A stretch of 64,000 nt of DNA from Mycoplasmatota bacterium (lineage in GTDB: Bacteria; Bacillota_I; Bacilli_A; Acholeplasmatales; Acholeplasmataceae): NCBI GenBank assembly GCA_024650045.1, contig JANKMU010000007.1, positions 10,248 through 74,247 on the forward strand, read 5' to 3'. Within the stretch, counting starts at the first letter, position 1. Each line of letters starts with the position of its first letter. Both the position numbers and the translations under genes were made by a program. Below the pieces are notes generated by a model that was given only the letters and a program-made list of their open reading frames with translations, had not been told where the DNA came from and did no database searches. This document shows positions 1 to 9,004 of the stretch, piece after piece.

Positions 1-940
1 GCTACCAGTTATCATCATTATTTCAGTTATGCTTTTTACCATAATGAAGTTGATGCCTGGTGATCCCGTACGCTATATGATCCCGCCTGGAACCATTCAA
101 GATCCAGAAGTTTATCGGATACTGTATGAAGCTGCTGAGAGAAAACTTGGATTGGACAAACACGTGGTTGTTCAATACTTTATTTGGTTTAAGAATATGG
201 TAATTGGAGATTTTGGTTATTCTTCACATTATCAAGCCGCTGTAAGAGACGTTCTACGCGAGCCTCTAAGAAACAGTATTATTATCAACGTTTTCTCAAT
301 TTCTTTAGCTTTCTTAATCTCGATACCTGTAGGAATTAAATCTGCAGTGAAAAAGGATTCTTTCCATGATCGTGGATGGCAAATCTTTTCACTTGTTGGT
401 ATTTCGATGCCTACATTCTTTATAGGGTTAACCTTGATCTTCGTTTTTGCATTAAACTTTGGATGGTTACCATCTGGAGGTATGCCTTATGAGAATCCAG
501 GTACGACTGCGTTTTATTTATCATATCTAAGATATTTAGTCTTACCAGTAACAACCCTAACCATTGGTGCGTTGGCTGGAACGATCCGATATGTTCGTGG
601 ATCAATGCTTGAAGCATTAAGTAAGGATTATATCCGTACTGCAAGATCTAAAGGACTTAGAGAAAAGGTCGTTATTTATTCACATGCTTTCCGTAATGCG
701 TTAATTCCTGTTGTAACAATCTTATCTTTTTCAATCATTGGATTGTTCGGTGGATCCGCAATTACAGAAGCAATTTTCGTATGGAATGGCATTGGTACAG
801 TCTTAATTCGTGCATTACGTGTTAATGATTACAACCTCGTTCTTGTTATGAATATGTTCTACGCTGTGTTGGCATTGGTAGCAAATATTGTAATGGATAT
901 TAGTTACGCACTTGTCGATCCGCGTGTTAAATTGGAATAG
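1..940 (+). CDS. oppB: Oligopeptide/dipeptide ABC transporter permease OppB (5' end outside window)
   Basis: Inner-membrane permease of a peptide-import ABC transporter (OppB/DppB family). The reading frame is open to the left edge: codons before the Met at base 29 read as a hydrophobic segment (LPVIIIISV), as expected of the first transmembrane helix, so that Met is internal and the true start lies upstream. Visible: the 'MPGDP' motif after TM1, several membrane helices, and the cytoplasmic EAA-type loop (DYIRTARSKGL) that contacts the ATPases. It ends with the family-typical 'YALVDPRVKLE'. It is 13 bases from oppC and heads the operon as seen here; a substrate-binding OppA is not in the window and may lie upstream. 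OppB and DppB cannot be told apart from sequence alone. Confidence 0.93.
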   Translation, partial: LPVIIIISVMLFTIMKLMPGDPVRYMIPPGTIQDPEVYRILYEAAERKLGLDKHVVVQYFIWFKNMVIGDFGYSSHYQAAVRDVLREPLRNSIIINVFSISLAFLISIPVGIKSAVKKDSFHDRGWQIFSLVGISMPTFFIGLTLIFVFALNFGWLPSGGMPYENPGTTAFYLSYLRYLVLPVTTLTIGALAGTIRYVRGSMLEALSKDYIRTARSKGLREKVVIYSHAFRNALIPVVTILSFSIIGLFGGSAITEAIFVWNGIGTVLIRALRVNDYNLVLVMNMFYAVLALVANIVMDISYALVDPRVKLE

Positions 941-953
941 GAGGATTAAATAG

Positions 954-2837
954 ATGGATACTTTAAAGAAAATATGGGCATCAATAGTTAATCTATTTAA
1001 ACGCCTATTTATACCACAAAAGAAGGCTATTGATGTTTATGCAGAAGAAGCATTACTTAGTCCAGGGAAAGTCATTGCAAGAAGATTTATTAAAAATAAA
1101 CTTGCTGTCATTGGTATTATTGGTTTTACTTTTATATTTTTATTTTCATTTGGTTTATCACTAGTAGTACCTTTAAATATGTTTTATACGAATACATTTC
1201 ACCGCAATTTACCTCCCAATTATCAATACCTAAGTGTACCAAAACAAATGGAACGTGAAGGGATTGTTGAAATTGAATCTGGTAATGCTTTTTCAATTGG
1301 CTTATCAGAAGAAGGTAAAGTGTACATGTGGGGTGCGAGTTACCGTGATGTACAAAATATGCCTGATGCAGTTAAAAACGGATCAAATTTCGTTGATGTA
1401 TCAGCTGGATCACAGCATTTAATGGCAGTTGATGCAGATGGTAACATGTATTTTTGGGGATATAATCATCAACAACAAGCTCAAATTCACGAGAGATTTA
1501 TTCTTGGTAATACATTCCAGTTAGACCCAATCACTTATTTAAAAGGTGGTTTTGAAAGAACGATGGCAATCACTGAGTCTGGTGCTGTTTATATTTGGGG
1601 TGTTGGAGCAAATAATATTGGTGATGTTATGAGAGGTTCTCCATATATCTATTATGATGAGTTCCTTAATCCGATTAAAGCTGTTGATGTTGTTTCAAAC
1701 TTTAATAACGCTCTTGTATTATTAGAAGATGGAACGGTAAGACTTATTGGTGTACAATCAGATTTAGTTAATACATTACCTGATGAATTAATTGATGGTA
1801 GTGTTGAAGTGACACAAATTGGTGTAACGGTTTATAACGCATTTGCTGTTGATTCAAATGGGAATTTATATGTTTGGGGTGCTACAAGTTTTGGAGTTCA
1901 TGGACCATTCATACCTGAAGAAGCGAAGACAAATGTAAAACAACTCGGTGTAGGTTATGAACATGCTGTAGTTTTAACAGAAGACGGGCATGTTTATGCA
2001 TGGGGTAATAATGATGTAAGACAAACTGAGTTACCAAGAAGTATCAGAAATGCAGATATTCAAGAAATATTTGTAGATGCTTATCAAAACTTTGCTGTTG
2101 ATGAAGATGGCAATGTACACACTTGGGGTAACAAAGGTTTCTTATTAGGTAGTGATGAACAAGGTAGAGATTTTATTATCCAATTGATTCATGGTGGTAA
2201 AATTACATTAACAGTTGGTGCTGTTGCGGTATTAATATCACTTGTCATTGGTGTCACAGTTGGATTGACAGCTGGATATTTCGGTGGTAGAGTAGATAAC
2301 TTATTGATGCGTTTTGCAGAAATTGTTGCATCATTCCCATTCTTGCCATTTGCAATCACCTTGTCAGCTTTATTAATGGGTGGAGCAACAACCGAAGTTC
2401 AACGAATGCTACTTATTATGGTTATTCTAGGGGTTCTATCTTGGACCGGTTTAGCAAGACTTATTCGAGGGCAAATCCTCTCTGAAAGAGAAAGAGACTA
2501 TGTTCTTGCTGCTAAAGCATTAGGTATTAAACAAAAACATATCATCTGGAGACACATTTTCCCAGCGGTTATTAGTATTGTTATTGTTAACTTAACGATT
2601 GGTTATGCAGGATCACTCTTAACCGAGGCAGGATTATCCTTCTTGGGATTTGGGGTTCAAAAACCTAATCCGTCATGGGGTAATATCTTAACAGCAGCAC
2701 AAGATGTTAATGTTATTCGTACATATTGGTGGCGTTGGATTTTACCTGGTATAGCGATTCTAACAGCAGCTTTAAGTATCAACTTAATTGGTGATGCTCT
2801 AAGAGATGCTATGGATCCTAAGAATGCTGAACGATAG
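954..2837 (+). CDS. oppC: OppC-type permease with a seven-unit RCC1-like propeller inserted in the first external loop
   Basis: Second permease of the peptide transporter. Residues about 49-73 form TM1. The canonical OppC core resumes at 'LLGSDEQGRD' (about 397-406), followed by five membrane helices and the EAA-type loop (LAAKALGIKQKHI). Between them, about residues 100-395 hold seven repeats of the form 'xxxDGxVYxWG': GKVYMWG, GNMYFWG, GAVYIWG, GTVRLIG, GNLYVWG, GHVYAWG, GNVHTWG. This is the signature of RCC1/BLIP-II-like beta-propellers, and seven units would close one propeller. Family OppC proteins are usually about 300 residues, this one 627. By topology the propeller should sit on the outer face, where it could bind peptide, the binding protein or another ligand (inference). 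A clear Shine-Dalgarno (GGAGG) precedes the start. Confidence 0.93.
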   Translation: MDTLKKIWASIVNLFKRLFIPQKKAIDVYAEEALLSPGKVIARRFIKNKLAVIGIIGFTFIFLFSFGLSLVVPLNMFYTNTFHRNLPPNYQYLSVPKQMEREGIVEIESGNAFSIGLSEEGKVYMWGASYRDVQNMPDAVKNGSNFVDVSAGSQHLMAVDADGNMYFWGYNHQQQAQIHERFILGNTFQLDPITYLKGGFERTMAITESGAVYIWGVGANNIGDVMRGSPYIYYDEFLNPIKAVDVVSNFNNALVLLEDGTVRLIGVQSDLVNTLPDELIDGSVEVTQIGVTVYNAFAVDSNGNLYVWGATSFGVHGPFIPEEAKTNVKQLGVGYEHAVVLTEDGHVYAWGNNDVRQTELPRSIRNADIQEIFVDAYQNFAVDEDGNVHTWGNKGFLLGSDEQGRDFIIQLIHGGKITLTVGAVAVLISLVIGVTVGLTAGYFGGRVDNLLMRFAEIVASFPFLPFAITLSALLMGGATTEVQRMLLIMVILGVLSWTGLARLIRGQILSERERDYVLAAKALGIKQKHIIWRHIFPAVISIVIVNLTIGYAGSLLTEAGLSFLGFGVQKPNPSWGNILTAAQDVNVIRTYWWRWILPGIAILTAALSINLIGDALRDAMDPKNAER

Positions 2838-2848
2838 GAGGTATGACA

Positions 2849-3853
2849 ATGGAAAAATATTTATTAGAAATAAAAGACTTACATACCTACTTCACAACTA
2901 AAAGAGGTTTAATTAAGGCTGCTAACGGTGTTTCTTTAAAAGTTCAAAATGGTAAAACATTAGGAATTGTTGGAGAATCCGGAAGTGGTAAAAGTGTTAC
3001 AGCAATGAGTATTTTAAAACTCTTTGAACACAATCAAAAAATACATTCTGGTGAAATTTGGTTTGATGGTGAAAAAATTTCAAGTTTAAGTCAAAATGAA
3101 CTTAGAAAAATTCGTGGGAATGATATATCTGTTATTTTCCAAGAGCCAATGACAAGTTTAAATCCAGTATTAACAGTTACGCGTCAAATTAGTGAAGTTT
3201 TAATGCTTCACCAAGACATGACAAAAGATCAAGCAAATGCGCGTACGATTGAATTATTAGGACTTGTAGGTATTAGTAATCCAGAAAAGATTGCAAAAGC
3301 ATATTCATTCCAGCTATCCGGTGGTATGAGTCAGCGTGTTATGATTGCGATGGCATTAGCTTGTCGTCCTAAACTCTTAATCGCTGATGAACCAACAACT
3401 GCATTAGATGTAACTATCCAAGCACAAATTCTGAAACTTATGAATGAGTTAAAGAGTGAACTTGGAACTTCAATTATTTTCGTTACACATGACCTTGGGG
3501 TTATTAATGAAATGGCTGATGATGTTGCAGTTATGTATTCTGGACAAGTTGTAGAAAGTGCAAACGCAAAAGTGATTTTTAGTGGAAAAGCTAAATACTC
3601 ACATCCTTATACTGAAGGATTGATGGGATCTATTCCACGTCTTTCAGATGAAAAAGGTAAGAAACTAGAAGTTATTCCAGGTTCAGTACCACATCCACTG
3701 GATTTACCTCCAGGATGTAAATTTGCCCCACGTTGTAAATATGCAACTGATAAATGCAGAGTTGAAGAACCTGAATTAGTAGAAGTGGAAAAAGACCACC
3801 ACATTCGTTGTTTCTATCCAGAAACGGGGGTGCGCAGCGATGGCGAAAAATAG
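2849..3853 (+). CDS. oppD: Oligopeptide ABC transporter ATP-binding protein OppD
   Basis: ATPase subunit that powers peptide import together with OppF. Walker A (GESGSGKS, about 42-49), Q-loop (VIFQEP), signature (LSGGMSQR), Walker B (LLIADEP) and the switch His (VTHDLG) are all present. The C-terminal oligopeptide-transporter region has the Cys-rich 'CKFAPRC' element that can bind an Fe-S cluster in some family members. An ATG six bases earlier sits directly on the AGGAGGT ribosome site, so the second ATG (MEKYLLE) is the likelier start. The gene overlaps oppF by 14 bases, indicating coupled translation. Confidence 0.95.
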   Translation: MEKYLLEIKDLHTYFTTKRGLIKAANGVSLKVQNGKTLGIVGESGSGKSVTAMSILKLFEHNQKIHSGEIWFDGEKISSLSQNELRKIRGNDISVIFQEPMTSLNPVLTVTRQISEVLMLHQDMTKDQANARTIELLGLVGISNPEKIAKAYSFQLSGGMSQRVMIAMALACRPKLLIADEPTTALDVTIQAQILKLMNELKSELGTSIIFVTHDLGVINEMADDVAVMYSGQVVESANAKVIFSGKAKYSHPYTEGLMGSIPRLSDEKGKKLEVIPGSVPHPLDLPPGCKFAPRCKYATDKCRVEEPELVEVEKDHHIRCFYPETGVRSDGEK

Positions 3854-5378
3854 TCTACATAAACAAGAACCACTACTTATTATGAATAAGATCAAAAAGT
3901 TTTTCCCTCTTAAGAGAAATTCATTTTTTGACAAGAATCAAATTTATGTTCGTGCTGTTGAAGACGTTAATTTAAGAATTAATAAAGGTGAAACATTTGG
4001 TTTAGTTGGCGAATCAGGATGTGGCAAATCCACACTTGGACGCGTTATTCTTCAATTATATCCACCAACAAGTGGTAGTGCTGTATATTATGGCTCAAGA
4101 ATTGAAGATATGGATTTAAACTATATTGTTAAAGAAATCGAAAAACTTCCTAAATATCAAGAGCACGCTATCAATTGTTATCAAAAGAGTTTAAAATACG
4201 ATGAAGAAATGGCACAACTGAAAAAAGAAATTGATGCAATTGAAAAAAGCAAAGAAATGCCTGATAAAGATTATGAAAAGAAAAAAGCTAAAGTTGAAAA
4301 GTTGGCTTATCTTTCTAGAGAACAAAAAAAGGAAGCATCAAGACAACTTAGAGAAGCTTCACGTACTGTAGGTAGTTTAATCCTAGAAGAAAATATTGAA
4401 CAAATTCGCGATTTGCTTCTTAAAGCAACAGACATATACGGACATAACAGTGTTATATTCGCTGGTCTTGAAGGCAAATACAAAGAAAACTTTAATGAAG
4501 AAGTTAAGTCATTATTTGAAAAAGTTCGTGGATTTAAAGGTCAAAAAACATTAGCAATTACTGAACGTACTTTAGATGCTAAATATCAAGCAAAATTAGA
4601 GAAAAACCGTGAAACTGGTATCAACTTAACAAGACTTGATAATGAAGAAATGAGAAATCTAAGAAGAAAATTACAAATTATCTTCCAAGATCCATATTCA
4701 TCTCTTGATTCTCGTATGACAGTTGGTCAAATTATCGGTGAAGCCGTTGTTGAACATGGTATGTATCCAAAAGGTTCAAAAGAACTTGAAGATTATATTT
4801 TAGAAACAATGTCAAAATGTGGTCTTGATGGTTATATGTTACACCGTTTCCCTCATCAATTTTCTGGTGGGCAAAGACAACGTATTGGTATAGCACGAGC
4901 ACTTGCATTAAAACCTGAATTTGTGGTTTGTGATGAAGCAGTTAGTGCACTAGACGTATCTATTCAATCTCAAATTATTAACTTGTTAATGGAACTAAAA
5001 GATCAAGAAGATTTAACTTACCTATTTATTTCACATGACTTAAGCGTTATTAAACATATTAGTGATCGCATTGGGGTTATGTATTTAGGTAACATGGTTG
5101 AACTTGGACCATCAGCTGAAATATATGCTGACCCACTTCACCCATATACAAAAGCATTATTATCAGCAATTCCTACAACAGATGAAATTAAAGGAGAACG
5201 TATTATCCTTGAAGGTGATATTCCTTCAAATATTTTCCCACCATCAGGTTGTAAATTTAGAACACGCTGTCCTCTGGCAACAGATAAATGTGCTAAAGTC
5301 GTTCCAGAATATCGCGAGATAAATCCTGGACACTATGTAGCATGTCACTACTATGAAAAGACAAAAGATATGAAGTAA
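3840..5378 (+). CDS. oppF: Oligopeptide ABC transporter ATP-binding protein OppF with long charged insertion
   Basis: Second ATPase of the peptide importer. Walker [10 protein letters not shown] (about 57-65), Q-loop IIFQDP (about 280-285), signature FSGGQRQR (341-348), Walker B FVVCDE (361-366) and switch His (ISHDLS) are intact, as is the C-terminal 'CKFRTRCP' Cys motif. A typical OppF is about 310-330 residues; this one has 512. The extra 170-180 residues (about 92-265) lie between Walker A and the Q-loop, are rich in Lys and Glu and look helical or coiled-coil. Long insertions in OppF are known in mycoplasmas, so this fits a Mollicutes relative. Catalysis should be preserved; the role of the insertion is unknown. 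Confidence 0.93.
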   Translation: MAKNSLHKQEPLLIMNKIKKFFPLKRNSFFDKNQIYVRAVEDVNLRINKGETFGLVGESGCGKSTLGRVILQLYPPTSGSAVYYGSRIEDMDLNYIVKEIEKLPKYQEHAINCYQKSLKYDEEMAQLKKEIDAIEKSKEMPDKDYEKKKAKVEKLAYLSREQKKEASRQLREASRTVGSLILEENIEQIRDLLLKATDIYGHNSVIFAGLEGKYKENFNEEVKSLFEKVRGFKGQKTLAITERTLDAKYQAKLEKNRETGINLTRLDNEEMRNLRRKLQIIFQDPYSSLDSRMTVGQIIGEAVVEHGMYPKGSKELEDYILETMSKCGLDGYMLHRFPHQFSGGQRQRIGIARALALKPEFVVCDEAVSALDVSIQSQIINLLMELKDQEDLTYLFISHDLSVIKHISDRIGVMYLGNMVELGPSAEIYADPLHPYTKALLSAIPTTDEIKGERIILEGDIPSNIFPPSGCKFRTRCPLATDKCAKVVPEYREINPGHYVACHYYEKTKDMK

Positions 5379-5379
5379 G

Positions 5380-5568
5380 ATGAGAAAATACGAAACCGAA
5401 GCAGAAAAAGCAGCTAAAAGAGCTCAAGCTCGTAAAAATTTAGCTGAAACTCCGCCAGAGAAAAACGATATATTAGCAATGTTTATTGCAGCATTTATCG
5501 TTTTGTTGCCAGTATTTCTTATTATTGTAGCTATCTTTGTAGTTGTTCTATTATTATTTTTTGGATAA
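5380..5568 (+). CDS. Small single-pass membrane protein at the end of the opp operon
   Basis: A 62-residue protein of unknown function starting one base after the oppF stop. The first 32 residues are charged (many Lys, Arg, Glu and Ala), followed by a single strongly hydrophobic helix (about 33-61, rich in Ile, Val, Leu and Phe). This suggests a cytoplasmic N-terminus anchored in the membrane. The start has only a weak ribosome site, so expression probably depends on coupling to oppF. An intrinsic terminator follows directly, which supports it being the last gene of the operon. It could be a transporter accessory peptide; nothing in the sequence proves that. Confidence 0.6.
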   Translation: MRKYETEAEKAAKRAQARKNLAETPPEKNDILAMFIAAFIVLLPVFLIIVAIFVVVLLLFFG

Positions 5569-5571
5569 TGA

Positions 5572-5603
5572 AAAAGCCAATCAACAATCGATTGGCTTTT
5601 TTT
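5572..5603 (+). terminator. Intrinsic terminator of the opp operon
   Basis: Perfect stem AAAAGCCAATC / GATTGGCTTTT with a 7-base loop followed by a T run. The A run on the other side means it may also serve the convergent minus-strand lipoprotein gene. Confidence 0.88.
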
Positions 5604-5622
5604 CTTTAGATAAATATGTTTT

Positions 5623-7839
5623 TTAGTTAAGTATGTTATTGATTGCCTCTATAATTTTGGTATCCGTTTGAATAAATTCAACTTCTAATACATAATCAGG
5701 AGTTATACCATGTTCAATACTATAATATGTATATCCATCAATATCGTTACCTTCTCGATAACTTAATACATTTAAACTACTCATATGAAAGAAACTTCCA
5801 TCAGGTAGTACAACCGGTATAATAGATGATGCTCCGCCACCAGATTGTGTTCCAATAATTGTAGCAAATCCCATTTGTTGGCCGATGGATGCCATTAAGT
5901 TGGCTGCACTGAAAGTTACTTTTGAGGTTAAGAAAAACCAATTAATTTCAGTATAAGCAACTGTATCAATTTCAGCGAAGTAGGTTACTCTAGAGCCATC
6001 CAATGGGTTTAAATAGCTCATTTCGATTGGATCTTCAGTCATATAACCTAATACTCTTAGTAATGCACCTAGATTTCCTCCAGTATTATAACTTAAATCA
6101 ACAACTATATTTTCTATATTCATCGATTCAGCAAAAATACTATCCAATGTTTCTCTCATATATTTGTTTGAATCTTCTCCATCGGGATCTTCAACAGTTG
6201 CTGTATGAAATCCATCAAGATAGATGATCGCTGTTTTTCCACCATCTATAATTCTATAGTTTGGAGGTAAGTTGTCAGTATTCGTCGGATATGTGGTTTG
6301 TAAAACTTCTTGAACATCCCATAATGTCTCATACCATCTTCTAACAGAAGGACCTACTTGAGCAATATTTGTCAATTCAAATTTTGTTGTTTTTAGTTCA
6401 TAATATCCTGGAAAATGGTGAGAACTGTGTAAATCATCAAGGGTCTTAGTCACAAACCTAAAGATACCATCAGATAATCCATCTGTTGTTCCATTTAACA
6501 TGGTATTATTATAAGGCTTTAATAAGTCGTAATGTGTCACTGTGCCACGCTCTTCTTTTAAACCAAAGAAGTAATCTAGTGTAAATGCAAGCATATCATA
6601 GGTTGCTACAATAAGATCTGCTGGAATATCTAAACCATTATACGAACTCGTCTTTATCGTATTAAATGCAATACCGTCTTCTGTGGAACCAACTGTATCA
6701 GATGGGTCAGGAAAAGCATATATACCAGTATAATTATTACCGTTAAAATAAACGTTATAATAAGATCCACCTGTAAATAAAAGGTTTGCTATATGGAATG
6801 GGAACAAGTATTTACCATCATGTACTACTAAATCAAAACGGTAGGGAGATAATTCAAAGGTAACTGATTGACCTTCTTCAACATAGGAGTCTAAATAGGT
6901 GATTCCAGCTCCATATTCAGTTGCTGTTTCATAAACATAATAATCAAAAAATCCTAATTGATCAACTGTTATAGTGTTTAGGTTAAAATCTATTGTCATT
7001 AAAAAACTTTCAGTTTCAGTATCAATGATGTTACCAAACTCATCTTCAATATCAAATTCTGCTTCATAAGCGATTGTCATAATTTCATTCATATATGTTA
7101 ACTCGAGGTCTTCATAATATAAGAAACCATCTAATAGTTGAAGAAACTCTTGAACATCAACATAAGGAATTGAACTGTTTTCACCAAAATAAGTCATTAA
7201 ATGACCAGAGTCTACATTGAATTCTGATGTAACATTTGAAAATGGCAATGAAGTTGAATTTAAGATAACTATTTCACTAATTGGTGCGACTTCAATTTCG
7301 AAATCATAATTTTTAGTTTCTAACTCGTAGTTTAATTTTGCAGTAAGGGTTACTGTTACTGAATCACTACCTATGGTTGGATGTAGGACAATACCTCCAT
7401 TGGTTATTACTTGTGGGTCTTCAGATATCCAAGTAATTGTAGAACCATGTAATTCACCAAGTTTAGGTAAGTCTATTTTTGACGATATAATCATTTCCTC
7501 AGATACATCAATTTGTGCAGCATCCAAATCCATTCTGTTGATCTGAAGAGCAGAATCTGCTAACCATTTTGCATATAAAGTAATATCTTTGGTTACACCT
7601 TCATCAAAATTATAAGGTTTACTATAAATCGTGTCAGTAAACCAACCATCAAATATATATGCATCTTTTAACGGTTCAGTTGGTTGCTCAAATGTTTGAC
7701 CATTTTCAACAACTAATTCAGATATTTCTGTTCCTCCGCTTGTATTGAATGAGACCATGAAAGATTCAGGATCCTTTTGACCACAAGCAGAAAGGATAAA
7801 TAAAATAATAAAAATTAGGAATATTGTTTTTTGTTTCAT
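5623..7839 (-). CDS. Lipoprotein with an InlB B-type repeat and a C-terminal S41-like peptidase domain
   Basis: A 738-residue surface lipoprotein: signal peptide with lipobox 'LSAC' (Cys19), then one InlB/Listeria-Bacteroides-type repeat (about 27-92, ending 'DGWF...LYAKW'). A Bacterial-Ig-like stretch follows (about 95-185), then a long region of unknown fold. The C-terminal domain resembles S41 (Ctp/tricorn/IRBP) peptidases: 'VDLSYNTGGNLG' and a nucleophile-type Ser644 in 'TFSAANLMA'. The Lys usual in Ctp enzymes (FGKG) is replaced by 'QSGGGASS', as in S41 members that do not use a Ser-Lys dyad. It may process or scavenge peptides at the cell surface, next to the peptide importer. Activity is uncertain. 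Confidence 0.8.
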   Translation of the reverse strand: MKQKTIFLIFIILFILSACGQKDPESFMVSFNTSGGTEISELVVENGQTFEQPTEPLKDAYIFDGWFTDTIYSKPYNFDEGVTKDITLYAKWLADSALQINRMDLDAAQIDVSEEMIISSKIDLPKLGELHGSTITWISEDPQVITNGGIVLHPTIGSDSVTVTLTAKLNYELETKNYDFEIEVAPISEIVILNSTSLPFSNVTSEFNVDSGHLMTYFGENSSIPYVDVQEFLQLLDGFLYYEDLELTYMNEIMTIAYEAEFDIEDEFGNIIDTETESFLMTIDFNLNTITVDQLGFFDYYVYETATEYGAGITYLDSYVEEGQSVTFELSPYRFDLVVHDGKYLFPFHIANLLFTGGSYYNVYFNGNNYTGIYAFPDPSDTVGSTEDGIAFNTIKTSSYNGLDIPADLIVATYDMLAFTLDYFFGLKEERGTVTHYDLLKPYNNTMLNGTTDGLSDGIFRFVTKTLDDLHSSHHFPGYYELKTTKFELTNIAQVGPSVRRWYETLWDVQEVLQTTYPTNTDNLPPNYRIIDGGKTAIIYLDGFHTATVEDPDGEDSNKYMRETLDSIFAESMNIENIVVDLSYNTGGNLGALLRVLGYMTEDPIEMSYLNPLDGSRVTYFAEIDTVAYTEINWFFLTSKVTFSAANLMASIGQQMGFATIIGTQSGGGASSIIPVVLPDGSFFHMSSLNVLSYREGNDIDGYTYYSIEHGITPDYVLEVEFIQTDTKIIEAINNILN

Positions 7840-7881
7840 ATGAAGCCCCTTTCTTCATTAATAATATAATGTATTATATTA

Positions 7882-7910
7882 CTTATATATTTTTTTTCTT
7901 ATTTTGTCAA
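7882..7910 (-). promoter_or_regulatory. Promoter of the S41-like lipoprotein gene
   Basis: On the minus strand, TTGACA (7905-7910), a 17-base spacer and TATAAG (7882-7887). It lies about 40 bases before the start codon, and an AGAAAGGGG ribosome site follows. Confidence 0.65.
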
Positions 7911-7914
7911 GATG

Positions 7915-8078
7915 GTAAAAAAAATGAGCTTCCTAAGAAGCCCAATTTTGGGAGAACCTTTTTGTAAAATAATTGTGGATGGCAGTCCAAATATTTTAAT
8001 AGCAAGATTCACGCTGTATTTTTTGGGAGAAAAATACATTAGATGTAGTCTTGTAATAGAAAAAGTAAACTTGACTAC
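7915..8078 (-). ncRNA. Candidate structured small RNA with two UCUCCC motifs
   Basis: In the 397-base gap between the lipoprotein gene and sufC, the minus strand shows a TATAAT box (8085-8090). A first hairpin follows (TGTAGTC 8073-8079 with GACTACA 8044-8050). A second hairpin, TGTATTTTT/AAAAATACA (about 8014-8038), exposes a CUCCC loop. A second UCUCCC lies near 7949-7954, and an intrinsic terminator ends the unit (GGGCTTC/GAAGCTC, 7926-7943, then T8). No good -35 box is visible. A 61-codon frame overlaps but lacks a ribosome site. C-rich loops complementary to Shine-Dalgarno sequences are typical of RsaE/RoxS-type regulatory RNAs; that function is inference. Confidence 0.45.
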
Positions 8079-8135
8079 ACACATATTATAATACAGTTTT
8101 CTGAAAATGAATGATTATTTACATGAAATTTTCAT

Positions 8136-8149
8136 TGAAAACGTTTCCT
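8136..8149 (+). promoter_or_regulatory. cre-like site upstream of sufC
   Basis: The 14-mer TGAAAACGTTTCCT matches the CcpA operator consensus TGWAANCGNTNWCA with two mismatches. It lies between the suf operon and the divergent candidate small RNA. The call is weak on sequence alone. Confidence 0.3.
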
Positions 8150-8203
8150 CATTTTAACAAATTATAAATTAGCATATAAATAGCAATAAAAGGCCCTTTG
8201 TTA

Positions 8204-8209
8204 TATAAT
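8204..8209 (+). promoter_or_regulatory. Probable -10 box of the suf operon
   Basis: TATAAT 28 bases before the sufC start codon, within TTATATAATAGAT. The -35 region (about 8181-8186, TAGCAA) is poor, so an activator may be needed or the promoter may be weak. Confidence 0.4.
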
Positions 8210-8236
8210 AGATATGGAAATTCAAGGAGGTCTTTT

Positions 8237-9004
8237 ATGGCAAAATTAGAAATTATCAACCTACATGTTGAAATCGAAGGAAAAGAAATATTAAAAGGGG
8301 TTAACTTATCAGTTAACTCAGGAGAAGTACACGCAATTATGGGTCCAAATGGTACAGGAAAATCAACGCTAGCTAGCGCATTGATGGGCCATCCAAAATA
8401 TGAAGTGACCGCAGGAGAAGCATATCTTGATGGAGAAAACATTTTAGAAATGGAAGTGGATGAAAGAGCTCGTGCAGGATTGTTTCTTGCGATGCAATAT
8501 CCAGCAGAAGTTCCTGGTGTAACAAATTCTGATTTTATGCGTCAAGCAGTTAGAGCAACTTCAGGAAAAGATGTTGGTCTTTTTGAGTTTGCAGTTTCTT
8601 ATGAAAAGCAAGTTGAAGAGTTAAAAATGCGTCCAGATTTAGCACATCGTTATTTGAACGAAGGTTTTAGTGGTGGTGAAAGAAAAAGAAATGAAATTCT
8701 TCAATTAAAAGTGTTAAAACCAAAGTTTGCAATTCTTGATGAGATTGATTCAGGACTAGATGTTGATGCATTAAAGATTGTTGGAGAAAATGTGAGTAGT
8801 TTAGTTAATGGTGAATTTGGATGTATTTTAATTACCCATTACCAACGTATTTTAGATCATATCAAACCAACAAATGTTCATATCATGATTGATGGTAAAA
8901 TCGTGTTAAGTGGTGGACAAGAATTAATCGAAAAAATTGATCAAAATGGTTATTTATGGATAAAGGATGAATTAGGTATTGATTTTGCAGAAGAGGATCA
9001 ATAA
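8237..9004 (+). CDS. sufC: Fe-S cluster assembly ATPase SufC
   Basis: ABC-type cytosolic ATPase of the SUF iron-sulfur assembly machine; it partners with SufB and SufD. Walker A is 'GPNGTGKST', the signature is 'FSGGERKRNE' (SufC-typical), Walker B is 'FAILDEIDSGLD' and the switch His is 'ITHYQR'. The start chosen has AAGGAGG eight bases upstream; it gives 255 residues, normal for SufC. It is the first gene of sufC-D-S-U-B, and its stop codon overlaps the sufD start (TAATG). Confidence 0.97.
   Translation: MAKLEIINLHVEIEGKEILKGVNLSVNSGEVHAIMGPNGTGKSTLASALMGHPKYEVTAGEAYLDGENILEMEVDERARAGLFLAMQYPAEVPGVTNSDFMRQAVRATSGKDVGLFEFAVSYEKQVEELKMRPDLAHRYLNEGFSGGERKRNEILQLKVLKPKFAILDEIDSGLDVDALKIVGENVSSLVNGEFGCILITHYQRILDHIKPTNVHIMIDGKIVLSGGQELIEKIDQNGYLWIKDELGIDFAEEDQ

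Noticed and set aside
1234-1422. Alternative-frame 62-codon peptide within oppC
   Set aside because: It lies wholly inside the RCC1 repeats and has no ribosome site.
7899-8084. 61-codon minus-strand frame in the lipoprotein-sufC gap
   Set aside because: It has no ribosome site, starts inside the -10 region, and overlaps hairpins and a terminator; a non-coding RNA explains the region better.
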